From contig NZ_FMID01000028.1 of NCBI RefSeq assembly GCF_900095385.1, forward strand, positions 21,181 to 85,180: a DNA stretch of 64,000 nucleotides, written 5' to 3'. The DNA comes from Methanoculleus chikugoensis. Lineage in GTDB: Archaea > Halobacteriota > Methanomicrobia > Methanomicrobiales > Methanoculleaceae. Both the position numbers and the translations under genes were made by a program. The notes under the pieces are model-generated. The model was given only the letters and a program-made list of their open reading frames with translations. It was not told where the DNA came from and did no database searches. Below, piece after piece: positions 24,800-33,629 of this stretch; position 1 is the first letter of the stretch, and every line of letters starts with the position of its first letter.

Positions 24800-27097
24800 A
24801 TGAAACAAACCTTCCTTGACCGGGTCCGCGAATCGCTTACCAGCGCCATGAACGATTACAACCGGGAAGACGTCGTCCGGCAGCAGGTGGTCGTCTTCCC
24901 GGACAAGAACGGCGAGTGGGCGCCCATCGTTGCCCGCCTCCGGGACAGCCTCCCCATCATCACCTTCGGCGCCTATGACCCGGAACACCTCACCGGCCCG
25001 GCCATCTACCTCCGCTGCCTCGTCGCCCATACCATCGACTCACCCCTCACAAAAGACCAGCCGGTCATCGTGTACCTCCCCGGATACTCACGCGAGCAGC
25101 TCCGGAACCTCGAAGACTGCCCCGATGAGATCAAACCGCTCGCCGGCCTCCAGTACCTCGGCAACGTCTGGTCGCAGCGGAACGGGCGCGACTGGACCGT
25201 GCTTGCGTTTCTGAAGACGAGCCAGGGCGGCCTCTCCATCCAGGTCCACGACGACGCCGAGACACGGGATGCCATCCGGAGCGCCGCGGCCGTCCTCGCC
25301 GACGAATCTGTCGAGTTCCTGAAAGCAAAGGAGCCGCTCAACGCGGCCTTCTTTGACGAACTCCACCACCCCGACCCGAACAAGCAGATCCTCCAGTGGA
25401 TGAACGCCCCGGCCGGGGAAGAGCAGCGGATGAAGGTCAGCGGCGACTGGGGAGCGTTCTGTAAGATATGCGGGAAAGAGTACGACTTCGACCCGGAGAA
25501 GGACGGTGCGTCTACCGCCGCGGAGAAACTGGGCTCTCAGTCCGGCAGGTGGGCGGACGTATGGGAGCGGTTCACGGAGAAGCCCGGGGCCTACCCTGAG
25601 ATCCCCCGGCTCCTCCGTAGCGTAAAATTGCCCGGCTGGATGCCCTATCCGGACTCATGGCCGCAGTACAACGACGCACGCGAGAAAGAACTCTACCTGG
25701 TCTTCATGGCCCTTGCCGAGGCCTCCCCGGAGGAAGCGCGCAGGCAGATCGCGGATCTGGAACGGGTACATGCCCCGCGGCGGGAGTGGGTCTGGGCCGG
25801 AATGGGGGAGAGCCCCCTCGCACGGGCTCTCGAACACCTCGCGCACCTCGCGATCATCACAAACGACATGATGTTCGGGGGAACCGTACTCGAGCAGGCA
25901 GAGCGCTACGCCAATACCACATGGCAGGCCGACGATGCCGTGGTCCGTGCACTTGAGCAGGCGACGGACAGGAAGAGCAGCGAGGCCGTTGCAGCCGTTG
26001 TCAACGTGCTCTACCGGAACTGGCTCGACGCGATGGCAGAGGCGTTCCAGAAGGAGTGGCTGCGGGAACCGGCACCGATGCGCAAAGAGAACCAGGAACC
26101 CGTTGCCGGCGAGGTCCTGCTCTTTGTCGACGGCCTCCGCATGGACCTCGGCCATCGCCTCTCTTCGAGTCTGAAGGATGCCGGATACTCCTGCAGCCTC
26201 TCCCACCGCTTCAGTGCTCTTCCAACGCAGACCTCGACGGCAAAACCGGCGGTCATGCCGATCGCCGGTGAACTCGTTGCCGGGGAAAAACTGACCCCCA
26301 GAACGAAGAGCGGGGCGCTCGCGACGATCACCGCATTACGCAGCATCCTTAACGACAAAGGGTTCAGCGTACTCAGCGACTCCGAGACCGGCGATCCTGC
26401 GCACTCCGCCTGGACAGACTGCGGAGACATCGATACGGAAGGGCATAACAAAGGGGCTGCCCTCCCTGCAGTCCTCGACCGGGAGCTCGAGAAGATCCGC
26501 GACCGGGCGATCGAACTCCTTGAGGCCGGCTGGCAGCAGGTGCGCATCGTCACCGACCACGGCTGGCTCCTCCTCCCGGGCAAACTCCGGAAGACCGAAC
26601 TGAAACCCGGGCTCACCGAGGTGAAGAAGGGGCGCTGCGCCGAGCTGCGGGCCGACGCAGAGACCGACTACCCCGTGGTCCGGTGGTTCTGGGACCACAA
26701 CATCCGGATCGCTCTGGCTCCCGGAGTCTCCTGTTTCGAGGAGGGGAAAGAATACGAGCACGGCGGCCTCAGCCCGCAGGAGACTGTCGTGCCGGAGATT
26801 GTCGTAAAAATCGGTGCGACCCGCAGCAAGGGTATCGAGATCGGCCAGATCCGGTGGGTCGGAATGATCTGCAGGGTTCATGTTGACGGTGCCGAAGGCT
26901 ACACTGTCGACATCCGGTGGAGACCGGCCGATACAGAGAGCAGCGTCACGACCGGCAGCCGTACAGTCAGCATCGAGGGCAACGCCTCGCTCACCGTCGA
27001 AGATAGCAGCAACGAAGGGAAAGAGGCCTGGCTCGTCGTTCTGGACAGCCAGAACTCTCCCGTAGCACAGCGAGGTGTCCGAATAGGACTGGAGTGA
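24800..27097 (+). CDS. pglZ: BREX phosphatase-fold protein PglZ
   Basis: 765 residues. An N-terminal domain (1 to about 430) begins 'MKQTFLDRVRESLTSAMNDYNREDVVRQQVVVFPDKNGEW'. The alkaline-phosphatase-superfamily PglZ core follows, with the metal-site motif 'LLFVDGLRMDLGHRL' (about 439-453) and 'VRIVTDHGWLLLPG' (about 582-595). PglZ is a conserved BREX component; metal-dependent nuclease or phosphatase activity is reported for the family. The start is supported by GAGGA ten bases before the ATG. Base composition returns to GC-rich. The stop precedes brxL by four bases. Confidence 0.93.
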   Translation: MKQTFLDRVRESLTSAMNDYNREDVVRQQVVVFPDKNGEWAPIVARLRDSLPIITFGAYDPEHLTGPAIYLRCLVAHTIDSPLTKDQPVIVYLPGYSREQLRNLEDCPDEIKPLAGLQYLGNVWSQRNGRDWTVLAFLKTSQGGLSIQVHDDAETRDAIRSAAAVLADESVEFLKAKEPLNAAFFDELHHPDPNKQILQWMNAPAGEEQRMKVSGDWGAFCKICGKEYDFDPEKDGASTAAEKLGSQSGRWADVWERFTEKPGAYPEIPRLLRSVKLPGWMPYPDSWPQYNDAREKELYLVFMALAEASPEEARRQIADLERVHAPRREWVWAGMGESPLARALEHLAHLAIITNDMMFGGTVLEQAERYANTTWQADDAVVRALEQATDRKSSEAVAAVVNVLYRNWLDAMAEAFQKEWLREPAPMRKENQEPVAGEVLLFVDGLRMDLGHRLSSSLKDAGYSCSLSHRFSALPTQTSTAKPAVMPIAGELVAGEKLTPRTKSGALATITALRSILNDKGFSVLSDSETGDPAHSAWTDCGDIDTEGHNKGAALPAVLDRELEKIRDRAIELLEAGWQQVRIVTDHGWLLLPGKLRKTELKPGLTEVKKGRCAELRADAETDYPVVRWFWDHNIRIALAPGVSCFEEGKEYEHGGLSPQETVVPEIVVKIGATRSKGIEIGQIRWVGMICRVHVDGAEGYTVDIRWRPADTESSVTTGSRTVSIEGNASLTVEDSSNEGKEAWLVVLDSQNSPVAQRGVRIGLE

Positions 27098-27101
27098 TAG
27101 A

Positions 27102-29150
27102 ATGGTGGATCTTGACACGCTTGATGCAAAAGTAACAACGGCGTTTGAAGGCTACGTGGTCCGGAAGGACCTCGCCCAGAAGTTCCGTGGCGGCTACCCC
27201 GTTCCAACCTACGTCGCCGAGTTTCTGATCGGTAAGTACTGTGCGACCACCGACGAAGCAGAGATTCGCGAAGGCCTCGCCATCGTCCAGCGGCAACTCA
27301 CCGAACGGATCGTCCGCGCCGGTGAGAACGAACTCTTCAAAGCCCGCGCCCGCGAGCAGGGCTCGGTCAAGGTGATCGACCTGATCACAGCCCGGCTCGA
27401 CACGCGCTCAGACACGTTCGTGGCCACCATCCCTACCCTCCTCCTCAACGATGTCTACATCCCGGCCGAGATGGTCTACGAGAACGAGCGGATGCTGACC
27501 GGCGGGTTCTACGCCGAGGTCGAACTCGAGTATGGCTCCGGCCCCGGCGAGGGCAAGAGCGGCCGACCGTTCTCCATCACCAACCTCCGGCCGATCCAGC
27601 TCTCCAAGCGAAATGTCCTCAATGATCTGGCCCGTGGCCGCGAGGAAATGACCACCCGTGAGTGGAAAGACTTCCTGATCCGCAGTATCGGCCTTGAACC
27701 TTCTTCCTTTGACGAACGGGCGCAGAACGTCCTCTTCCTTCGGATGGTCCCGTTTGTCGAGAAGAACTACAACTGCATCGAACTCGGCCCGCGGGGCACG
27801 GGCAAGTCCTATCTCTACCAGCAGATCAGCCCCTACTCGCACCTCGTCTCCGGTGGCAAGGCGACCGTAGCCAAGATGTTCGTCAACAACGCCTCCGGGC
27901 AGCGTGGTCTCGTCTGCCAGTATGATGTCGTCTGCTTCGACGAAGTCTCCGGGATCAGGTTCGACCAGAAGGACGGCGTCAACATCATGAAAGGCTACAT
28001 GGAGTCGGGCGAGTTCAGCCGCGGCCGCGAGAGCATCCGCGCCGAGGGCGGCATCATCATGCTCGGGAACTTCGATGTCGACGTCGAGCACCAGCAACGG
28101 ATCGGCCACCTCTTCGGCCCGATGCCTCCCGAGATGCGAGACGACACGGCCTTCATGGACCGGATCCACAGTTACATCCCGGGATGGGATTACCCGAAGA
28201 TCCATCCCTCCATGATGACCGAACACTACGGGCTCGTCAGCGACTTCCTCAGCGAGTCCTGGCGGCAGCTCCGGAACGGCAGCCGGCTCCACCTGATCAC
28301 CGACCGGCTCCTTCTCGGTGACGCACTGTCGGGCCGCGACCGTCGTGCGGTCCTGAAGACGATCGACGGTCTTCTCAAACTTCTTTATCCGTCACCTGAC
28401 TGCGAGATCTCAGATGACGATCTCGAATGGGCCACTCGTATTGCTCTCGAGTCACGGCGCCGGGTGAAGGAGCAACAGAAGCGTATCGGATCGGCTGAGT
28501 TCCGGAACACGATGTTCAGCTACCGGCTCGGGCCGGATGGGATTGAGCAGTATGTCACCACCCCGGAACTTCACAGGGAGAACGCGATCAGCCCCGAACC
28601 GCTGCCGCCTGGACAATGCTGGGCCGTAGGGCCTGGCGAGGAGGGAGGGGGTAGCGGCCTCTATAAGATCGAGGTGACGGTCACACCCGGCTCAAGCATC
28701 AGGTTGATCAACGTCAAGGCGCCGGCAGGGCTTCGTGAGAGCCTCCGGGCGGCCGAGCAGGTGCTCTACACTCAGGCTCGCCATCTGGTTGGCGATCACG
28801 ATCCTGGAGATGCCGAGTATTCGGTCCAGGTGAGATCGATGACGCCGGTCGGCGCTGGCGCATCTCTCTCGGTCTCGATCCTCATGGCTCTCGCCTCGGC
28901 CACGCTCAACAGGAGTCTTAAGGGAGGCATGGCGATCGCAGGAGGTATGAGTGTCGGGGGCACTATCGAGCCTGTATACCATGCGCTCGACATGGCAGAG
29001 CTTGTGGTCGAAAAGGGAGCGACCATGCTCCTTCTCCCTGTTGCAAGCCGCCGGCAGATGAACGAGATGTCGGACGAGTTAGCAGCCCGGCTCACCGTGA
29101 TCTACTATACCGATCCCCGCGATGCGTTCCTTAAGGCGATAGGAGAGTGA
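27102..29150 (+). CDS. brxL: BREX Lon-like AAA+ protein BrxL
   Basis: 682 residues. The N-terminal domain is 'MVDLDTLDAKVTTAFEGYVVRKDLAQKFRGGYPVPTYV'. The AAA+ core has Walker A 'GPRGTGKSYLY' (about 229-239) and Walker B-like 'VVCFDEVSGI'. The C-terminal Lon-protease-like fold starts about residue 520. Where Lon has the catalytic Ser and Lys, the sequence reads 'PVGAGASLSVSI' and 'EPVYHALDMAELV'; a Ser is present but the Lys position appears to be Leu. BrxL forms DNA-binding rings and is the restriction factor of BREX type 1. Last gene of the core operon, fixing the type 1 order A-B-C-X-Z-L. Confidence 0.93.
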   Translation: MVDLDTLDAKVTTAFEGYVVRKDLAQKFRGGYPVPTYVAEFLIGKYCATTDEAEIREGLAIVQRQLTERIVRAGENELFKARAREQGSVKVIDLITARLDTRSDTFVATIPTLLLNDVYIPAEMVYENERMLTGGFYAEVELEYGSGPGEGKSGRPFSITNLRPIQLSKRNVLNDLARGREEMTTREWKDFLIRSIGLEPSSFDERAQNVLFLRMVPFVEKNYNCIELGPRGTGKSYLYQQISPYSHLVSGGKATVAKMFVNNASGQRGLVCQYDVVCFDEVSGIRFDQKDGVNIMKGYMESGEFSRGRESIRAEGGIIMLGNFDVDVEHQQRIGHLFGPMPPEMRDDTAFMDRIHSYIPGWDYPKIHPSMMTEHYGLVSDFLSESWRQLRNGSRLHLITDRLLLGDALSGRDRRAVLKTIDGLLKLLYPSPDCEISDDDLEWATRIALESRRRVKEQQKRIGSAEFRNTMFSYRLGPDGIEQYVTTPELHRENAISPEPLPPGQCWAVGPGEEGGGSGLYKIEVTVTPGSSIRLINVKAPAGLRESLRAAEQVLYTQARHLVGDHDPGDAEYSVQVRSMTPVGAGASLSVSILMALASATLNRSLKGGMAIAGGMSVGGTIEPVYHALDMAELVVEKGATMLLLPVASRRQMNEMSDELAARLTVIYYTDPRDAFLKAIGE

Positions 29151-29352
29151 GTGGAACATGGTGGAGCCACAAATATCACTCTGGTTACCACCACAGTTCC
29201 TTCTACGTGCTTAACCAAGGATCCCTGCCTCTAGGAGAGCGAAAACAAAATGGAGCTAGATACCAATTAGATGCTTGAAAAAGTTGATAGGAGCGCTTGT
29301 AATCGGGCAAAATCCAAAAACCTAAATTAATCCTCACCCTATCCTCTTTTCC
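29151..29352 (+). promoter_or_regulatory. Spacer with TATA-like box before the nuclease gene
   Basis: Moderately AT-rich, without a gene. CCTAAATTAATCC at about 29321-29333 is a plausible TATA element 20-30 bases before the ATG at 29353, predicting a leaderless transcript separate from the BREX operon. Confidence 0.4.
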
Positions 29353-29892
29353 ATGGGCTTTCTCGATAAACTAGCAAAGACGCTCGACCTCTGGCTGGCG
29401 GACGAAGAAGCGGAAGACGTCAACTACCAAAAAGGGACGGACTTCGAGAAATATGTCGCAGGCCTTTTCACCCGGAGATCCGACTACTTCGCCATCAGCG
29501 ACTGGACGCGAGACAATCACGACAAGAGCAAGGGCATCTATGTGGAGTCCAACACCAACCCGGATCTCGTTATTCGCTACAAGCCGACGAACGAGAAGTT
29601 TGCCGTCGAATGCAAGTACCGCTCCGGATTTTACAGGAGCCAGAAGATCAATGGGCCCGTCGTCAAATGGGCGGCTCCCGACCAGATCAGGAGATATAAC
29701 GCCTACTCCCGGTCGAACCGCATCCCTGTCTTCGTGGTGATCGGTGTCGGAGGCAGCCCGAAAAAGCCGGCCACGATGTTCTGTATCCCTCTCGGAGATG
29801 CGAAATATCCCGAAATCTTCCCGAGCGTCTTTGAAAAATACGAACGGGACCCCGGAAAGACCTTCTTCTGGCGGGACGGGATGCTGAAATAG
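29353..29892 (+). CDS. PD-(D/E)XK nuclease-fold protein
   Basis: 179 residues. 'KGTDFEKYVAGLFTRRSDYFAISDWTRD' supplies the first helix with Glu. 'NPDLVIRYKPTNEKFAVECKYRSGF' supplies Asp and the E-x-K pair of the restriction-endonuclease-like core (residues about 76-100). This is the fold of Mrr-like and Holliday-junction-resolvase-like enzymes. Similar stand-alone proteins are listed as 'restriction endonuclease' in archaea. It lies directly downstream of brxL but appears to have its own promoter. Substrate unknown; it may be a BREX-associated nuclease or an independent defence gene. Confidence 0.7.
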   Translation: MGFLDKLAKTLDLWLADEEAEDVNYQKGTDFEKYVAGLFTRRSDYFAISDWTRDNHDKSKGIYVESNTNPDLVIRYKPTNEKFAVECKYRSGFYRSQKINGPVVKWAAPDQIRRYNAYSRSNRIPVFVVIGVGGSPKKPATMFCIPLGDAKYPEIFPSVFEKYERDPGKTFFWRDGMLK

Positions 29893-30214
29893 TCCCCTCA
29901 CCCGGCCGAGCCCCCCCCACAATCACCGCCACCACCCTCGCCGGGCCGATCGCGCCGCCCCCGCCCCGCAAACCGCGGCCCCGGCAGCCCCGCGGGCCCC
30001 GATCGTTGTGCGGCAGCGGTGTCGCACCACCTCTTTTGTGCGACACAAAACTTATTCTATGTCGCACAAGATCGGTTGTGGGTCATGGGTGTCGCACAAA
30101 TTCCGTTGCGCGTCATGGTTGCCCTGCAACCGTCCCCGGGGCATGGAATACGCCGGTGCATACAACGTTGCATGGCGAATCGATCCACAGGACGGCTCGC
30201 AGGTACCGGGGTAT
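29893..30214. repeat. Intergenic array of TGTCGCACAA motifs
   Basis: No credible gene. The motif TGTCGCACAA occurs exactly at 30060-30069 and 30090-30099. It occurs as TGTCGCACCA at 30020-30029 and inverted within the 17-bp palindrome TTTTGTG-CGA-CACAAAA at 30034-30050. A degenerate TTGTGCGGCA is at 30006-30015. The two exact copies start imperfect 30-bp tandem units that both end GTCATGG. The region lies between converging genes, so it is unlikely to be an ordinary promoter. Confidence 0.6.
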
Positions 30215-31324
30215 TCACAACCGGTCTCCTTCGGTGATGGCGAGCAGGCGCGGGAAGGCATAGGTCGCGGCACGCCTTCCCCCGCCCTCCGCGAGGACGG
30301 CGATGATCCCGTGTTCCCGGAGTTGCTGGAGGATCCGCTCTGCCGCCCTCCGTGGTATCGCCGCCTGCTCGAAAAACTCAGCCGAACTGAAGATCGGCGT
30401 CTTAAAGAGCGCATCGAGCGCGGCGACCGCATACTGCGACCGGGTCACCTCCGGCACCGTCTGCTTCATCTCGTCGTAAAGGTCGAGGATTGCCGTTGCT
30501 TTCCGGCCGTTCGCCCCCGCCTGCTCCTCGATGGCGTGGAGGAAGAACGCGATCCAGCCGTTCCAGTCCCCGTCCCGCGAGACCGCGAGCAGCCGCTCGT
30601 AGTAGACCGGCCGGTTCCGCTCAAGGTAGGCGCTGATATAGAACATCGGGCTTCCTATCAGCCCCTTATCGTACAGGATCAACGGCACGAGCATCCGCCC
30701 GATACGCCCGTTGCCGTCGCAGAACGGGTGGATGAGTTCGAACTGGGCCTTCAGGACCGAGAGTTGGACGAGAACGTCCAACTCCCCGCCCTGCAGGTAT
30801 GCCTCCCAGTCCCCGAGCGCCCCGGAAAGATCCTCCGGCGCCGGCGGGATATAGATCGCGTGCTCGATCTGGGCGTCCCGCCCGATGAAGTTCTGGATCG
30901 TGCGGACGCACCCCGGTTCCCGGTCCATGCCCCGGCTGCCGGAGAGAAGGACCCGGTGCAGGTCGCAGACGAGGGCTAGATCCAGCCGCCGGGTCTTGAG
31001 AGCTTCCACCGCGGTATTCAGCGCCTCCCGGTAGTTGATGATCTCCCGGATGTCGGCAAGCGCCGCATCGCCGATCGGCTCCTTCGGGTTCGCCTCAAAG
31101 CGCAGGACGTCTTCGAGCGATGCCTGGGTTCCCTCGATCCGTGACGAGAGCACCGCCTCCTGGGTCAGGAGCGGGGAGAGGAGGAGCCGCGGGTTCGGGA
31201 TCGCCTGGAGGATGCCGTCGTACCGGGCGAGGGCGCGGTTCGCCGACGCAATCCGGGGGATATGGGCCTCCCAGTCGATGCCTGCCGGGGGCAGCGGCTC
31301 CGGGACGTAGGGTTGGACCGTCAC
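30215..31324 (-). CDS. Fic-domain AMP-transferase family protein
   Basis: 369 residues from a GTG start. The catalytic Fic motif is complete: 'HPFCDGNGRIGR' (199-210). An N-terminal inhibitory helix motif, 'SSRIEG' (60-65, S-x3-E-G), marks a self-inhibited class II Fic protein. A C-terminal winged-helix segment, 'AEFFEQAAIPRRAAERILQQLREHGII', would bind DNA. Fic enzymes usually AMPylate protein hydroxyl groups; the target is unknown. It sits at the right edge of the defence island. No separate antitoxin gene is visible, in line with internal inhibition. Confidence 0.92.
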   Translation of the reverse strand: MTVQPYVPEPLPPAGIDWEAHIPRIASANRALARYDGILQAIPNPRLLLSPLLTQEAVLSSRIEGTQASLEDVLRFEANPKEPIGDAALADIREIINYREALNTAVEALKTRRLDLALVCDLHRVLLSGSRGMDREPGCVRTIQNFIGRDAQIEHAIYIPPAPEDLSGALGDWEAYLQGGELDVLVQLSVLKAQFELIHPFCDGNGRIGRMLVPLILYDKGLIGSPMFYISAYLERNRPVYYERLLAVSRDGDWNGWIAFFLHAIEEQAGANGRKATAILDLYDEMKQTVPEVTRSQYAVAALDALFKTPIFSSAEFFEQAAIPRRAAERILQQLREHGIIAVLAEGGGRRAATYAFPRLLAITEGDRL

Positions 31325-31355
31325 GCCGTCTCTGCCTCCTGGTTATCCACTCCTG

Positions 31356-31490
31356 TCATTCTTCACCCTCCGCAAGGTCGTAGTTCGTCCGTACCACCCC
31401 GATATCGTGCTCGAGACTCACCATCTGCTTGCCGTTCATCAGGGCAATCGGCGTCCTGTCCGGCTGCTCCGCGTCCTGCCGTATAACTAT
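31356..31490 (-). pseudogene. C-terminal remnant of an Mrr-like restriction endonuclease
   Basis: A short minus-strand frame ending at TGA 31356-31358 reads '...DRTPIALMNGKQMVSLEHDIGVVRTNYDLAEGEE'. This resembles the C-terminal end of Mrr_cat-type restriction endonucleases ('xPIxLxxGxxLvxLlxxHxIGV'). No N-terminal or catalytic part is found upstream, so it is a truncated relic. The identification rests on about 35 residues and is tentative. Confidence 0.45.
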
Positions 31491-31634
31491 TTGATGGCGA
31501 GAGAGTGTATTAAGAGTGCTTATTTACGATTGCGCGGGTTCCAAACCGACGGATCCGCCGGCCATCTCGCCCGGTATAAACGATTCAAACCCGGACCCCA
31601 CTGGTCCTATACCAAAAAGATGGATCTCCCGCCC
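31491..31634. other. Spacer without recognised gene
   Basis: Between the endonuclease remnant and the phosphate transporter gene. A/T-rich stretches near 31,490-31,530 mark what may have been the promoter of the degraded nuclease gene. No conserved reading frame is recognised. Confidence 0.3.
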
Positions 31635-32819
31635 TCAAACAATCGCGCCAAACGCCGCCTGGCCGACAACGTAGCAGAGCCCGGCCACGATCGCCGCCGC
31701 CGGGATGGTCAGGACCCACGCGGCGACGATCTCGCGGACCACGCCCCACTTGACCGCCGAGTAGCCGCGTGTCGCGCCGACACCCATGATCGCGCCGGTC
31801 GTCGCATGGGTCGTCGAGACGGAGATACCGAAGATCGTCATCAGCGAGAGGACGCCCCCGGCAGTGGCCGATGCCGAAAACCCCTGGTAGGGCCGGATCT
31901 TCGTGATCCGGTTGGCCATCTTGTCGATGACCCGCCAGCCCCCTAAGAACGTCCCGACCGACATGGCGAGCGACGACGCCAGTATGACCCAGAGCGGGAC
32001 CGAGAACTCGGCGATCAGCCCGCCGGCAAGGAGCATGGCGGTGATGATGCCCATCGCGTTCTGGGCATCGTTCGCGCCGTGGCCGATCGCCTGAAACGAC
32101 CCCGAGAATATCTGGAGGTTCCGAAAAAGGCCCGATAGGCGCCGCGGATGATAGTTGCGGAAGACATTGACGACGAGGGTGCTGAGGGCGAACGCCACGA
32201 TGAACCCGAGCATCGGGGAGACGACGATGAAGATCAGGATCCCGAGGATGCCGCTGATCTTCAAAAATCCGGTTGCCATGGCGAGCGGGATGACCGCCGT
32301 CACCCCGATGAGTCCGCCGAGGAGGAGGTTCCACGGCTTGAAGTCACCCCGATGATACGCAACCACACCCGTGACGACCGCACCGAGGACCGCGCCGGTG
32401 AGCCCGTAGAAGAAGACCTGCTCGACCATATCAAGCGACGGCCAGAGCACCGCCCCCGTCCCCGCCGCAGCGATTCCCGTGCCGAGGAGGCCCCCGATCA
32501 GGGCGTGGCTGCTCGATACCGGGATCCCGAGGAACGATGTCACGAGGACCCAGAGGACCGCACCGACCAGGGCCACCAGGATCAGCGTCGGCGTAAGGAA
32601 GGAGGGGTCGACGATCCCTCTTCCAATGGTTGCCGCAATTGCCGTAGTGAAGAGGAGAGGGCCGAGGAGGTTGAAGACCCCCGCGAGGAGGACCGCCTGC
32701 AGGGGGGTCAGGGCTTTTGTCGCGATGATGGTGGCGATCGAGTTGGCGGCATCGTTCAAGCCGTTTGCAAAATTAAAGAGGAGGGCTAGAAGAATGCCGA
32801 GGATGACGATCGGGTCCAT
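31635..32819 (-). CDS. Inorganic phosphate transporter, Pit family
   Basis: 394 residues, strongly hydrophobic, about ten membrane segments. The duplicated PHO4 signature is visible: 'LLFNFANGLNDAANSIATIIATKALTP' at the N-terminus and 'IGHGANDAQNAMGIITAMLLAGG' near residue 245. Also conserved are 'GIPVSSSHALIGGLLG' and 'GISVSTTHATTGAIMGVGATRG' before the C-terminus. It imports phosphate (or metal-phosphate) driven by H+ or Na+. Five bases downstream of the DUF47 gene, in the classical PhoU-like/Pit pair. Confidence 0.95.
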   Translation of the reverse strand: MDPIVILGILLALLFNFANGLNDAANSIATIIATKALTPLQAVLLAGVFNLLGPLLFTTAIAATIGRGIVDPSFLTPTLILVALVGAVLWVLVTSFLGIPVSSSHALIGGLLGTGIAAAGTGAVLWPSLDMVEQVFFYGLTGAVLGAVVTGVVAYHRGDFKPWNLLLGGLIGVTAVIPLAMATGFLKISGILGILIFIVVSPMLGFIVAFALSTLVVNVFRNYHPRRLSGLFRNLQIFSGSFQAIGHGANDAQNAMGIITAMLLAGGLIAEFSVPLWVILASSLAMSVGTFLGGWRVIDKMANRITKIRPYQGFSASATAGGVLSLMTIFGISVSTTHATTGAIMGVGATRGYSAVKWGVVREIVAAWVLTIPAAAIVAGLCYVVGQAAFGAIV

Positions 32820-32824
32820 AGCGC

Positions 32825-33454
32825 TCAGGAATGTCTGATGGCTATGTCGCTCAAGACGTTGGCGACGTCTTCACACTTATCGGTCGCCATCTCCAGGTTC
32901 TCGTAGATGTCCTTGAGCTTGATGATGGTGATCGCATCCTTCGTCTTGAAGAGGTCCATGATGGCATGGCCGAGGACGTTGTCTGCGATGTTCTCCAGGC
33001 GGTTCACCTCGATGCACCGTTCCTCGATCAGGCCCGGATCCTTGATCGACCGTATGCCGGTGACGGCCTTCTCGATCTCGACGACGCTCAACTGGATCAG
33101 CTTTGCAAGTTCGATCATCGAGTCGTCGGTCTCGGTGATGCCGTAACTGTACATCTGCTGTGCGGTGCCGTCGATGTAGTCGAGAATATCGTCCAGCGCT
33201 GAGGCGAGGCGGGAGATCTCTTCGGGCTCAAGCGGCGTGATGAACGTCCGGTTCAGCTGCTCGTAGATCTGGTGCGTGATGTCGTCTCCCCGGTGCTCGA
33301 TCTGCTTCACCTGATAGCACTTTTCTTTCACGTTCTCGAAGTTCTCGACGAAATCAACGAGAAGATCGGCTGCGGAAACGACTGTTCCGGCCATCTCGTC
33401 AAAGAGGTCAAAAAAAACCTTATCCTGAGGGACTACCCACTCCTTAATGCCCAC
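32825..33454 (-). CDS. DUF47/PhoU-like regulator of phosphate transport
   Basis: 209 residues starting at the GTG at 33454 (MGIKEWVVPQDKVFFDLFDEMAG). The long ORF extends 34 codons upstream, but those cross the probable TATA box GGTATATAG near 33,485. The helical bundle motifs 'QIEHRGDDITHQIYEQLN' and 'RLENIADNVLGHAIMDLF' are the metal-binding E-x3-D repeats of DUF47 (TIGR00153). These proteins pair with Pit transporters and are thought to control them. First gene of the operon. Confidence 0.9.
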   Translation of the reverse strand: MGIKEWVVPQDKVFFDLFDEMAGTVVSAADLLVDFVENFENVKEKCYQVKQIEHRGDDITHQIYEQLNRTFITPLEPEEISRLASALDDILDYIDGTAQQMYSYGITETDDSMIELAKLIQLSVVEIEKAVTGIRSIKDPGLIEERCIEVNRLENIADNVLGHAIMDLFKTKDAITIIKLKDIYENLEMATDKCEDVANVLSDIAIRHS

Positions 33455-33629
33455 AATGATCGGTATAAGTTTCTCCCGCCAGGGGCTATATACCGATCGG
33501 TCATGCCGCCCTTCCGGGCGGCAGGAGACGGCGAAACGGGGACAGAGGAAGTTCAAGGCCGCCCGGTGAGCGCATCGACCGGCCGTCCGACGTTATGCCG
33601 GGCGAGCGGGACGCCGCCGGTCCCGCCCC
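33455..33629 (-). promoter_or_regulatory. Promoter of the DUF47-pit operon
   Basis: On the minus strand CGGTATATAGCCCC (about 33480-33493) is a TATA box 25-35 bases before the GTG at 33454, predicting a very short leader. The rest of the spacer up to the stop of the next minus-strand gene at 33630 shows nothing further. Confidence 0.5.

Noticed and set aside
30006..30119. CRISPR array
   Set aside because: Repeat units are 30 bases without spacers and only two to three imperfect copies; no cas genes in the window.
11448..31490. Integrated element using tRNA-Pro as attachment site
   Set aside because: No integrase gene and no repeat of the tRNA 3' end is visible at the right side of the defence island; nth follows the tRNA directly.
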